From the NCBI GenBank assembly GCA_021014945.1, contig MU266614.1, forward strand, positions 1 to 23,706: a stretch of 23,706 nucleotides of DNA. Reading direction: 5' to 3'. The first letter of the stretch is position 1. Each line of letters begins with the position of its first letter. The translations under genes and the position numbers were made by a program. Positions 1-9,956 of the stretch are shown here, piece by piece. Under the pieces are notes generated by a model. The model did not search any database, had not been told where the DNA came from, and saw nothing but the letters and a program-made list of their open reading frames with translations. The stretch comes from Leucogyrophana mollusca. Its lineage: Eukaryota; Basidiomycota; Agaricomycetes; Boletales.

Positions 1-430
1 CACTGGGGCACCCTTCCCCCCCTCATTCTTGTGGATTTCCATCACTGGCACGAAGCTCAAAGTGCTGTGTACAAGGTGCTACCACTCGCACAGTCAGCAT
101 ACCAGTTACTGTGGCTGAGAGTCACCACCAATGGTCCGAATTTTTCACACCGCACATCCCTTGATAAAAACTATGGGGCACTCTCGGGGTCGTTCATCTG
201 ATTATTTTCTATCCCTACAACATATTTTTATGTGCAGTATTTACCGTGCTACAGCCTGCGCACGCTGGGGCAGGCTTTTGTGCAAATTCGCACGAGATCG
301 CCGCCACCGCCAACTTTTCTGCAAACGGCAATAAGTGACAACAATCTGCAAACACCACCCACAAGCGTCCGCCAGCCAAGTAACGATTGATATTGGGCAC
401 TCTCGCTTCGAAGCCAGTATACAACTTGCC
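1..430. other. Non-coding region upstream of the RBM18-like gene
   Basis: No coding region, RNA gene or repeat is supported here. The short open frames show no family resemblance. The stretch presumably holds the promoter and 5' leader of the RRM gene that starts at 431. The frame of that gene is open upstream of 431 but the first in-frame ATG is the one at 431. I see no convincing TATA box. Confidence 0.5.
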
Positions 431-1574
431 ATGGACGTTGATCAAGATCACGGTACTTTTTCTATGGCGCTCAACGTAGATTCGGAAACTTCGACTAGTA
501 CTAGCCACCTCTACATCCCTGCACCAGAACTCTCAGAGAGCCCTATTCCCAGCTCTTCGTCTTCTCGTGCTCCTCAGTTACTGAAAGACCGACTCTACAT
601 CGGCAACCTCCATCCTTCAGTTAACGAGTACGTGTCCCATTATTCTTGCCCATCTTGTTAATGTCAGCTTACTTGCAGATATACCCTGCTCCAAGTCTTC
701 TCAAAATTTGGCAAGGTGTCGAAGCTAGATTTCTTGTTTCACAAAGCTGGGCCGAACAGAGGAAAACCACGCGGCTATGCTTTCGTCGAATATCTGGATC
801 CCACTGTATGTAAACCTCCTTTTGTGACATCGCCGCTTCGCTCAACAGGGCGTCTTCAATGTGGTGCCGTTCATGCAGCTTGTTTGAACCCACCGAGCGG
901 CCCCGTTAAATGTCAACGTGTTCTGATGTTGCATCTTGTTCTCAATCAGGACGCCGCGAAAGCGCTGGAGGGTACAAACGACAAACTTTTGCGCGGTCGT
1001 AAGCTCGTTGTAACGCATGCGCAGCAGGCATCCCTCGACCAAATGGGAGCGAGCTCCAAAAGCAGGAAGGCGGATAATCGTCCGACGACACTTAGTATCA
1101 TGAAAAGTGGTCATGGTCATCGCTCGGAAGGGTATGTGCCCCTGTTGATCAAGTTAACGGGGGGCTTCACACCCATCTCGCAGAACGTCGAGCAAGATTG
1201 CGATGATGGAGGCCAAACTCCGGCAAATGGAAAGGACATCGTCTACGTCGCAGAGGGCACTGCCGAACAAACCTGTGGCATCGCTTTTACCACTGCCTGG
1301 AACCACGCGAGCAGCGAAAGCCCCACGACATGCTGGCCAATTTCCACCGTCAATTCAGCACCCCTCTTTCCTTGGTTCTCAGTCACCACCAGCAGGTCTT
1401 GCTGAGATGCGAAAGTCACAGCAAGCTCCGTCGACCATTCCAGTTGCCGGAGCAGAAACTTCATTACAGACGCTGTCACCTGGCCCTCGAATGGACCTTT
1501 CGAAAGGCTCAAAGCATTCGTCGCAAAAGCATTCTTTATCAGGGGTGAAAATACTAAAGGGAGGTAACCGGTGA
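431..1574 (+). CDS. RBM18-like RNA-binding protein (single RRM), 4 exons, 298 aa
   Basis: Exons are 431-627, 679-805, 950-1131 and 1184-1574, joined in frame through GT-AG introns of 51, 144 and 52 bp. The ATG at 431 is the first in frame and sits in a favourable context (CCATGG). One RRM spans about residues 53-130: RNP2 is LYIGNL (55-60) and RNP1 is KPRGYAFV (95-102). The FGKV...DFLFHK segment between them and the LRGRKLVV end of the domain match animal RBM18. The C-terminal KIAMMEAKLRQME helix corresponds to the conserved KIKAIEAKLK of RBM18. The rest of the C-terminus is Ser/Pro/Gln-rich and probably disordered. RBM18 is a little-studied RRM protein, so an RNA-binding role is inferred from the domain only. 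The gene ends in TGA, which shows TGA is a normal stop in this genome. The exon 4 end is the least certain part. Confidence 0.85.
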
Positions 1575-3316
1575 AAGGTTGGTCTAACTCTCCTCACCAT
1601 TCTAGGCCACACTGGGATCATAACAAGCTGACATTCTACTTGAGGATTACGCAATCGTTTGCGAGGTACACTGGATCGCACAGTGGCTTCGGACACACCC
1701 GCTTTGTGGTGGGATGGACAAGATGGCTCAGTGATGTCCGCAAAGGCGCCATCACGTCCATTACATTGTAATTTCAGGTTATTTCTTTCACCCAGCCATG
1801 TCCGCTTAGGCAGGTGAGAAAATGCAGAGTTTAGTTCCCTACGGAACACATCAAAAGTGGTCGCCGATGGCCCTCCCTTGATCCTTAGTGTTACAACACC
1901 ACCATCTTATATTTCGGCATTTAAACCGGAAGAGCACTCTTGCAAGGTGATTGCAATCTATTGGTCTTCTCGACTTTCAGCTGACATTCAATTTCACTAG
2001 GATGGACTGACGTCTCGTCTTTCCACGGTACTTCGAATTTCTATCGTTCCACTTTACCACGAGTGATCGCAAAAGAAATGAGAATGCGCCCTATTTTGTC
2101 TCCAAAGTCCGCTTATCCGATTGTATCCTGGCTCACTCGAATGCTGGTTATACTTCGCACATGGATTGTGCTTATCTGATAGCGTGAAGGGCCCCGTCGA
2201 TTCGGGGTTATGCTTTCGGCCTGCGCGTCTTCGACCTCAGCAGGCTGACCCGAAGAGGCTCACGCTCCAGCTCGGCGGAAATCGGGCCTGTTTCTTGGAA
2301 TTACTGTGTTGACAAGTGATAGAAACAGACGTTTCCGAAGTTTCTATTGTCGCTCAAGCACCCTGAGCCTTCCGAAGGTGTTTGTAAGTCATTAAATGTC
2401 TTTTGTGTCTCGCTGAAATGCCAGCCAGACTACTGGACGGCGTCAAACATCGCCATCTGAGTTATGAAATGGCGGCCGCAGCATACGTCCGGCTTGCAGG
2501 CGCCATCCAAACCCTTGGTGCAACAAGGAACTCGGCGCAGAGAAGCCCTTTCGCAATTGTCGGAGGAAGGTCCTCGACGGAGGCCTTTCAGTCCTATCAT
2601 CAGGGGATTCGTTGCGTAGCGATCGCTGGGTATGTCTCTGTTCGACCACTTGTTTGTTCTTGGCGTGTCGGGGGCTGATTGGGCACTCGATTTTCGGGTG
2701 GATGGCGTGCCAAACCGTGAAATGTTGCAAGCGCTTGTTTTAATGTCCTCCACGAAGCATTGATTATCGATATCGTTTCCAAAGCCATCCGAGACCGGAT
2801 CCACTTGCGTGAGAAGGAGTGGCTACAGGTCAGCCAGAAGATGTCGCGACCAAGCTCTTCGAGTAACTTACACTCACGATCTATCCACGGTTTCCACGCT
2901 GATTCCTATGAATGGAACAGCAGTTCCGATTACTGCCTATTCCCTAGATATCCCCCGCGACCGTGGACACTTCTCCGCGGCTTATCTCACTGACACCCTA
3001 TAGATCCAAGCGGATCAAAGCTATAGAAACCCCTGCAAATACCGGAATACTGGTGAGCGAGAGTGCAGGGAGGAGCATTCGGTTGTGCTTATGGTCTCAT
3101 GATGTCTATTCTAGTGACATGGCGCTGTCAGTCCATAAACTGCAAAGGACGACCAATCAAGGACTAGCAAGTACCTTTGCAGTGTGATTCCGAAGCACCT
3201 GACCTCCACTACGGATTCATAAGGCGATTCTCAGCGGCACTTATAATTAACCGTCCATCCCAAGTTAAATTACCTCCCCGTCTTTCCTCTCAAACCATCA
3301 TCACCACTGAACAATC
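1575..3316. other. 1.7-kb intergenic region, no supportable gene
   Basis: Several open frames of 60-160 codons occur on both strands, but none has a recognisable domain or joins into a longer spliced reading frame. The most protein-like is on the + strand from about 2403 to 2678 (SYEMAAAAYVRL...), followed about 85 bp later by another short frame around 2760-2990. GT...AG pairs of intron size exist between them, but I could not build a convincing gene. The 3' part must contain the catalase promoter and the 3' end of the RRM transcript. A long non-coding RNA or a decayed gene is possible. Confidence 0.4.
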
Positions 3317-5322
3317 ATGCCGTCTCCGCAAGTTTTCGCTGCTAAGGATGGTGCAGTATACACCACTTCCAACGGTGCACCCGTTGCAGAGCCATACGCC
3401 GCACAGCGCGTTGGCACGACAGGACCTTTGCTACTCCAAGGTTTGTTCCACTGATCTATCAAAGATCTGTACTGATTACGATATCGCGTAGACTTCCACC
3501 ACATCGATCTCCTAGCTCACTTCGATCGCGAGCGTATTCCAGAGCGTGTTGTAAGTTGATTGACTTTTACGGAACAACATCGATCTTCCCCTAACCTTGT
3601 CCAGGTTCATGCGAAGGGCGCTGGTGCACACGGTTACTTTGAAGTGACCCATGATCTTAGCGACATTACCTCCTGCAGTCTCTTTGCAGCGGCTGGTAAA
3701 AAGGTTCGCGCCACTGTCCGGTTCTCAACCGTTGGCGGAGAATCAGGATCCGCCGATACGGCTCGCGACCCTCGTGGTTTTGCCATCAAGCTCAGGACAG
3801 AAGAGGGGAATCTTGACTGGGTGTTCAACAACACACCTGTCTTCTTCATCAGGGATCCCGCCAAGTTTCCCCACTTCATCCACACTCAAAAGCGGGACCC
3901 CCAAACGCATTTGAAGGATGCGGACATGTTCTGGGTATGTGATCTCGTATACTGCTTTTGGTTGTGAGTTGACGCAAGCTCGTGGTTATACAGGACTACC
4001 TTTCTCAAAACCCCGAGTCGGCCCACCAGATCATGATCCTCTTCTCTGACCGTGGCACTCCTGACGGCTACCACAACATGCATGGATACTCCGGTCATAC
4101 ATACAAGCTGGTCAAGGCCGATGGTTCTTTTGTTTACACCCAGATCCATCTCATTGCTGATGGCGGCTTCAAGGTGATGCCTAGATACCACAACCTTGTG
4201 TGCTCACCTAATTATAATACGCAGACTCTTGATAATGCACAAGCCGGCAAGTTGGCTGGAGACAACCCTGACTATGGTATCCAATCTATGTTCGAGGCCA
4301 TCGACGCCGGCAAATTCCCATCGTGGACTGTCTATGTCGTACGTGGTGTATCTCGGCAGGCACGCGGCGGCGCTGACTTGTCGCTCTCCAGCAAACCATG
4401 ACCCCTGAGCAAGCCGAGAATTTCAGGTATAACGTTCTTGACTTGACTAAAGTTTGGCCACACAAGGATTACCCCATGCGTCCTCTTGGAAAGCTCGTGT
4501 TGAACGAGAATCCTCAAAATTATTTCGCTGAAATTGAACAGGCAAACCTTTTTAATCGCTTTCATGTCACTTGATGCTGATCCATCTCGTTCAGGCCGCA
4601 TTCTCTCCCTCTCATCAGATCCCATACTTCGAGCCCACCGCGGACCCTGTCCTTCAGTCTCGCTTATTCTCCTACCCAGACACTCACCGTCACCGTCTCG
4701 GTACTAACTATCAGCAACTCCCTGTGAATGCTCCCATCGTTCCCGTTGCGAACTTCCAGCGGGATGGGCCGATGAACTTCAGCAGCCAAGGAGCTCGCCC
4801 CAACTACCAAAGCTCAATTACACCTTTGACGTACCTCAGCAACAAGGGGTCTATCAATGGCGCCGCTAGGGACCGCGAAAGGTCGATCAAGCACGAGAAC
4901 TGGCTCGGTGGCGCTTTTTGGGATCTGAGCGAGATTACCGAACGTATGAGCGCCCCCTTTTCTTTGCACCGATAGGTTATTCTTATCGTCACCTTTAGTC
5001 GACTTCGAGCAGCCTGGTGCCCTTTACAGGAATGTCATGAGTGATGTCGACAGAGACCACCTTGTTTCCAACATTGCTGGGCATCTGGGCGGTGCTAAGA
5101 GTGCCGAGGTTAAGGCCAGGACGCGTACGATTATCCCTGTTTTCACTAAACTTCTGTTGACGTTTCTTTTCCGCAGTGTCTTACTTCGCTAGTGTCGACC
5201 AATCGCTTTCCGACCGTATCGCGAAAGCCATTGGTGCTCCCACTGCGAAACCGCTCCCTGTCAAGCCTGCGTCGGAAGCGATCCGGTTCAGGGCTGGTCT
5301 GGGCGCATCTGCCAATCTCTGA
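3317..5322 (+). CDS. Catalase (small-subunit, heme-dependent), 9 exons, 525 aa
   Basis: It breaks down hydrogen peroxide to water and oxygen. Exons are 3317-3440, 3492-3550, 3605-3934, 3994-4173, 4225-4338, 4392-4541, 4595-4943, 4999-5124 and 5177-5322; all phases join. The catalytic His is residue 63 ([11 protein letters not shown]). The catalytic Asn is in FNNTP (136-137). The heme-ligand Tyr is residue 346 in [37 protein letters not shown] and [16 protein letters not shown] are further family signatures. The length fits small-subunit eukaryotic catalases (about 500-530 aa), and no C-terminal flavodoxin-like domain is present. The protein ends in -SANL, like the -ANL that targets human catalase to peroxisomes, so a peroxisomal location is plausible. 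Intron 6 (4542-4594) appears to be GC-AG. It faces mtr4 tail to tail, 155 bp apart. Confidence 0.96.
4542..4594 (+). other. GC-AG intron in catalase (intron 6, 53 bp)
   Basis: The exon ends GAACAG and the intron begins GCAAAC and ends TTCAG before GCCGCATTC. Splicing here restores the conserved catalase stretch [11 protein letters not shown]. No GT donor nearby keeps both this motif and the frame, and reading through the intron meets a stop. GC-AG is the usual minor class of U2-type intron. Confidence 0.8.
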
Positions 5323-5477
5323 GGATCTGAAGGGCGATGAATATCTTCGAGTAGAGAATTTAGGGTCTGGTCACCGTCAATGTACACCTACAACCTGGTT
5401 CTTGCAATGTATAAAAGTGATGTGCAGCCTCTGGTATTTCCCGCTCTCGGCTAGGATAATGCAAATTACAGGGTTGT

Positions 5478-8400
5478 CTATAGATATAGGGAGGAACAAA
5501 AGATGACCGAATTAGGACGCTCGAGCATCTCTGAAGCCTTGTGGAACTTCTCCTCCAATTCTGAGTTGCCTATTACTTTGGCCGCTTGAGCCATTTGGCG
5601 AAGTAGTTCTCCAAGACGCCTAAATACGCGAATGAGATTCCCTTCAAACTGGTCGGTTAACTGGTTATATGTGAGGTTAGTCTCAGGAGATATATTTAAA
5701 GCAGCTATCGTGCCTTGCAGATATCTGAAAATGATGCACCCCGACACCATTGAAGAACAGCGTCCATGAGCTCAACCTTGAAAGAGGAAACATACTCCTC
5801 CTCGACGAGGGGTAGTTTCGATTCCTGGGATACTTTGGCAATGCGTCTTGCTAATTCCTGCATAACACGCAGGGGCGCCGCAAGTTCCTCTGTGAGCTTC
5901 GTCGCTTGTTCGCTCTATCACTCTAGGTTAGCCTGGTAACGTGATTGATCGAATACCAACCTTCTCCGTGAAAACAAAGCAACTGAGCACACTTGCGCAT
6001 TGTTCAGGCAGTAAAGTGTTGAAGACGCCATTGAAAATCAACTCCGTGAGCAGCAGTTCGTCACCAGTGCTGATCTCACATGCGACGCGACCCTTCATTT
6101 CGGCAATATCGGAGGAGTTTGTAAAACCAAGACGTCGAAGGACACGTTTTCGACACTTGAGCTCGTCAAGCTGAAGAACATCGTGAGTAGCGAGAATGCG
6201 CTTCTTCAGTGCACGTATCTTCGCCTGGGCCTCCTGCTTTTGAGAAAAACGAGTGTAGAGCTCGGGTAACCGAGGGTCTTTGTGCAAGGGGTTGGAGAAC
6301 ATCTTCTGCTCCATTACCTCAATTTTCTGGAACGGACGGACGTCCTTAACTGACAACAGTGTCCACGAGGATGGAGGTACTTACCTTAATCAATGATTTG
6401 AATTTTTCGTCCTTGATATTCATGTTTTGAACGGGGTCAAGCAGCGCGATTCCATCAGGAAACCTCCTTTGGACTTCCAAAACGCTTTTCCAAACGGTAT
6501 CACGGGCTTGTTCCTGCCGTAAATCCTTTGGTAAAAACAAGCGTATATGGCTGATACCATCCACCGTTGACAGGAGTACCGGTACGACAAGTGGGGCGCC
6601 CTTTTCACCGGAAGGGCAGGGTTGTATGCTACCTGGCGTAGTAGTGAGACCACTCCGGTCCTTTGGTGGAATTGTTCCGGCCGCACAGCTCAACAAAACG
6701 TCAAGAATGTACTGGTCTTGAGGAGAAAGGACGTCAGATGATGATTCAAGTTTACTCTTGCGAGGACCTTCATTAGATAAACGACGGGCGGGCGACTGTT
6801 TCAGACTCACCTTCGGTGGCAGTCTCTTCTGATAATTGATCACAACTCCCCAGCCAAAGTCCAGTTCCCGAAACTTAACTTTGACTAAGCGACCAGGTTG
6901 CAAGAAAGGCAAGCAATAGTTCGGATGAGTGATGACTTCGCGAAAGTCCGCGGCCATTTGATCTAGTTGCTGACGAGAGTCATAGTACACGGATACAAGG
7001 TCTTCATCGGGGATAGTAATGGTGTCCTTCTTTTCCTCTAGTGTTTTCAGCTCTGCAGCATTACAAAGTAGTCAGTAGACGAATATCCCTACTGTGATAC
7101 GCTACTCACCATCCTGGAGTAATGGAATCCCAGCGCTGCTCTGGAACTGGAAGAAGCAACGCTCTAGCATGTACTCGGGGCTGATTCCTTCGACCTTGAG
7201 CAGATTTAGGATCATATTATACCCAAGATGAAACGCTGAATCTAGCCTATCGGCCTCTCCTTTGATCATTTCTTTAGCCGATGCAGGCTCAAGCTTCTCG
7301 TCGCACATCATTATAACGACACCGCGATCGTCTAAGCCGCGACGCCCAGCACGCCCAGACATCTGGATATACTCTCCAGAGGACAGGTTACGGAATTCGC
7401 GGCCGTCGAATTTGCGTGCGGCAGTGAATACGACAGTTTTGGCGGGCATGTTGAGACCGATTGAGAAGGTCTCAGTTGCGAATAGAACCTTTATAAGGCC
7501 CTCTTGGAACAGAATCTCGATGACTTCCTTGAGGATGGGAAGAAGACCGCCGTGGTGGATGCCTATACCCCGTTTGAGAAGTGGAAGTAAGTTTGAGATT
7601 TGTGAGAGCTGGCGGTCGTCCGGAGATAGGTTTTCAATGGCGTTCTGGAAGATATTCGCTACAAGGTCTTGTTCCTCCGTCGAGTTGAACTCGAACTTGG
7701 ACATCGTAAGAGCCAGAGCCTCGCATTCACGTTTACTGAAAGCGAACACGATTACTGGATTATAATTTTTGAGCATGATCATCTTGATGATTTTGGAGAT
7801 ATCGGAAGGGCCTAGGAGTATTGTTCAGCGGCATGAGGATACTAGACTTTTTGAAAACGGTCACCTTTCTTGTCACCCCCCTTCTTCGACTTCCCCTTGC
7901 GCCCCTTTCCGCTTCGCGGATCGGCTGGGTCCTCTCCCATCCTCTCCTGAAGCATTCCCATGGCCTTGGAGAAGTTGTCCTCACGAAAGTCTCCTTTTTC
8001 GTTCACAACGAGATATATGCCTTCGCCACCTGCGGGAAATAGATAGTGTTGCAGTGGAGTTGGGCGAAAATCGGTGTAGACGACATGACAAGCTTGCTCG
8101 TGAGACTTGCATACCCATTCAGCGAATTGCATTGCGTTTGGGATGGTGGCGGACAGGAAGACGTAACGGACGCTGTGTGGCAGCAGGATAATCGTTTCTT
8201 CCCATACTACCCCTCGTTCCTTGTCTCGCATGTAATGAATTTCGTCAAATATTACCCATGCAACTTCTCGCATGATTTCGGAGCCCCTGTATAGCATGGA
8301 CCGCAGAATCTGGAAAGGCATCAGCCAGTAAGGAATGTGATACTGAGACAGTTCCCTACCTCCGTCGTCATCACAAGACATGTTGCGGAAGGATTAATGG

Positions 8401-9137
8401 TCACGTCACCAGTCATTAACCCAACGTCGCCGAATTCCGCCAACATTTCCCGATATTTTTGATTGCTGAGGGCCTGCATTTCTTGGATGAAATGAATAGT
8501 CGTACAAAGCAAGAACTCAGCTGACTTTGATTGGGCTCGTGTATATGACGCGCTGCCTATTTTGAAGGCATTGCGCGATGGCATACTCTGCTACGACCGT
8601 TTTGCCTGCGCTGGTGTGTGCCGACACAAGGACGCTCTCATTACGTTGTATGGCATGAATAGATACCAGCTGGAATGGATCCAGCATGAACTTGTATTCG
8701 CGCGCTGGTTTAGCGGGAGGAACGTGCTCCGCTATGGGAATATAACTGTAACCAGGCGGGATTGCAACTTGATGGCGAACCTGCAACACAGTTATGAGAG
8801 GCGGTTAGTGGATGGACAAATGCGGTACCTGGTGTCTGAGCTCCAGCCGGGACCCTGCCTCAACTCCTCCAACGAGGCCACCACTAGCTGCCATTTCACG
8901 CCTAGCCTCGGTCTCAAACTCGTCAACGACCATGGGATTTGGGGAGGATATGCGGGGACGCTTGTAAGTAGAACCGCTGGGGCCATCTTTTAACCCATGA
9001 GCCATGTCACTTGAAGATGTGGGCTCTGCTCTACGTTTCTTGATGGTACTGTTATCCAGATCGCTCGGAAAGACGACATCGTTATCCGCGTCAGGCAATT
9101 GGCTGGCGGGTGCGTCGAGAAATGAAAACAGGTCCAT
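5478..9137 (-). CDS. mtr4: ATP-dependent RNA helicase Mtr4 (nuclear exosome cofactor), 9 exons, 1080 aa
   Basis: Mtr4 unwinds and feeds RNA to the nuclear exosome as part of TRAMP-like complexes. Exons on the - strand are 9137-8829, 8780-8526, 8473-8360, 8309-7865, 7811-7110, 7052-6385, 6326-5961, 5914-5714 and 5660-5478; all phases close and give 1080 aa (yeast Mtr4 is 1073). Walker A is AHTSAGKT (about 157-164), the DExH box is DEIH (248-251), SAT is 279-281 and motif VI is [10 protein letters not shown] (524-533). The arch/KOW region carries [14 protein letters not shown] and [10 protein letters not shown]. The C-terminal DSHCT region has [18 protein letters not shown] and ends SSLYL, as in Mtr4 proteins. 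The arch separates it from generic Ski2-like helicases, and the C-terminus favours Mtr4 over Ski2. The start MDLF was chosen because the in-frame sequence upstream is not Mtr4-like. The gene is complete and ends in TAG. Its upstream region is crowded by transposons. Confidence 0.96.
5661..5713 (-). other. GC-AG intron in mtr4 (last intron, 53 bp)
   Basis: On the - strand the exon ends TGCAAG, the intron starts GCACGA, contains a good branch-point candidate (GACTAAC) and ends ACCAG. Splicing gives ...[20 protein letters not shown], which matches the conserved Mtr4 segment ICKMTDxFEGxxIR. Reading through the intron meets TAG within three codons. Confidence 0.8.
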
Positions 9138-9596
9138 GACCTCAAGAATGGGGCTGTTGTCGCGGAATCTAGAAAATAACTGGCAAGATTGGGCCCACGC
9201 AAATGCGGCCACTGTTGGGATGGTGTGGTGGGCAGTCGCCTGCGAGCTATTCGTGGTTCCCACGGGTGTGCCATGGCCCACAGTAACTGGAAGCAGCTGG
9301 AGGCCTTTTGAGTGGTACATCACAAAATCAATGAGGATATGACAATATATACTCAATGACCGTCTACAACAGGTCTGGAATCTGTGTAATTCTGACAGTC
9401 ACTCCGACATACAGAGGTCTTACACAATACACTGAGTGTGACTCTCATATCCTGTGCAATCAGTGACAAATCTAAGGAATTCCGGAGTTAGTCTGGAGCT
9501 CAGCCAGTGCCCGGAGTTAGGCAGATAATGACTGTATTCACCTAAGGAATCCCGGAGTTAGTCCAGAGCTACAGTACAGTTAGTAAAGGAGCAATC
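9138..9596. other. Non-coding region between mtr4 start and the Gypsy element
   Basis: It should hold the mtr4 promoter in its first part. No gene is supported, although the mtr4 frame stays open upstream to about 9356. From about 9472 it contains short repeats with CTAAGG and CCGGAG cores (separate entry). These resemble the repeats on the far side of the Gypsy insertion, so the transposon terminal region probably begins here. Confidence 0.5.
9472..9570 (+). repeat. Two 29-bp direct repeats 70 bp apart (CTAAGGAATYCCGGAGTTAG core)
   Basis: Copies are at 9472-9500 and 9542-9570. They differ at three positions, all transitions. Two of these are an adjacent TG versus CA pair, as expected if an ancestral CG decayed on opposite strands. 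A third partial copy of the CCGGAGTTAG core lies at about 9511-9520. Confidence 0.85.
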
Positions 9597-9601
9597 CTAA
9601 G
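9597..9601. repeat. Target-site duplication CTAAG, left copy
   Basis: CTAAG directly precedes the 5' LTR and is repeated exactly at 15691-15695 after the 3' LTR. Confidence 0.92.
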
Positions 9602-9798
9602 TGTGAGGGCTATGGCCGCTCACAGTATTGCGCGCCTACATAATCATAGACTTGTTGATTCGACGCGCGTCAATAGTTTTCTCCTTGTAGTGTCAACGCC
9701 AGTGCTTGGACAATCGTAACTCACCTTTGCTGCCCTTTTCTGAGTTCTCGAGACACTCGCAAAGTCTCTCGTCTATTCCTTCAGTACTGCCCATCACA
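9602..9798 (+). repeat. 5' LTR of the Gypsy element (197 bp)
   Basis: It starts TGTGAGGGC and ends CCCATCACA. It is 96.4% identical to the 3' LTR: 7 differences, all transitions. If transcription starts near 9687, as the primer site implies, U3 is only about 85 bp long. No clear TATA box is visible in it. Confidence 0.96.
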
Positions 9799-9800
9799 GT

Positions 9801-9810
9801 TTGACACTAC
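9801..9810 (+). promoter_or_regulatory. Primer binding site, probable self-priming type
   Basis: TTGACACTAC lies two bases after the 5' LTR. It is the exact reverse complement of GTAGTGTCAA at 9687-9696 inside the LTR (and of the matching 3' LTR segment). I see no resemblance to a tRNA 3' end with CCA complement (TGG). In Tf1 and related elements the first bases of the mRNA fold back on such a site to prime reverse transcription. This predicts an mRNA start at about 9687. Confidence 0.75.
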
Positions 9811-9956
9811 CAACAACCCATATCCTCGAAAACTGCATCCCGACTTCTCCCAAACCTTTTTTCGAGCACTCTACGCTCGAGAAATCAACGGTAATGTCTC
9901 ATATCCTTTTTCTCGCCCATCTTTAGCCTTCGTAGGCGTTGTTACTACTGATAATT

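Noticed and set aside
2140..2210. Possible U3 snoRNA-like words (TATACTT and TAGCGTGAAG)
   Set aside because: They recall U3 box A and box B words, but a box C/D pair with the proper spacing and a clear fold are not visible. The match is too short to call an RNA gene.
2403..2678. 91-codon open frame on the + strand
   Set aside because: No homology is recognised, no splice partner extends it, and a long overlapping frame also exists on the other strand. It is kept only as a note in the intergenic entry.
8805..9356. Longer N-terminus for Mtr4 starting near 9356
   Set aside because: The frame is open, but the extra residues do not resemble Mtr4 proteins. MDLF at 9137 starts an N-terminus of normal length.
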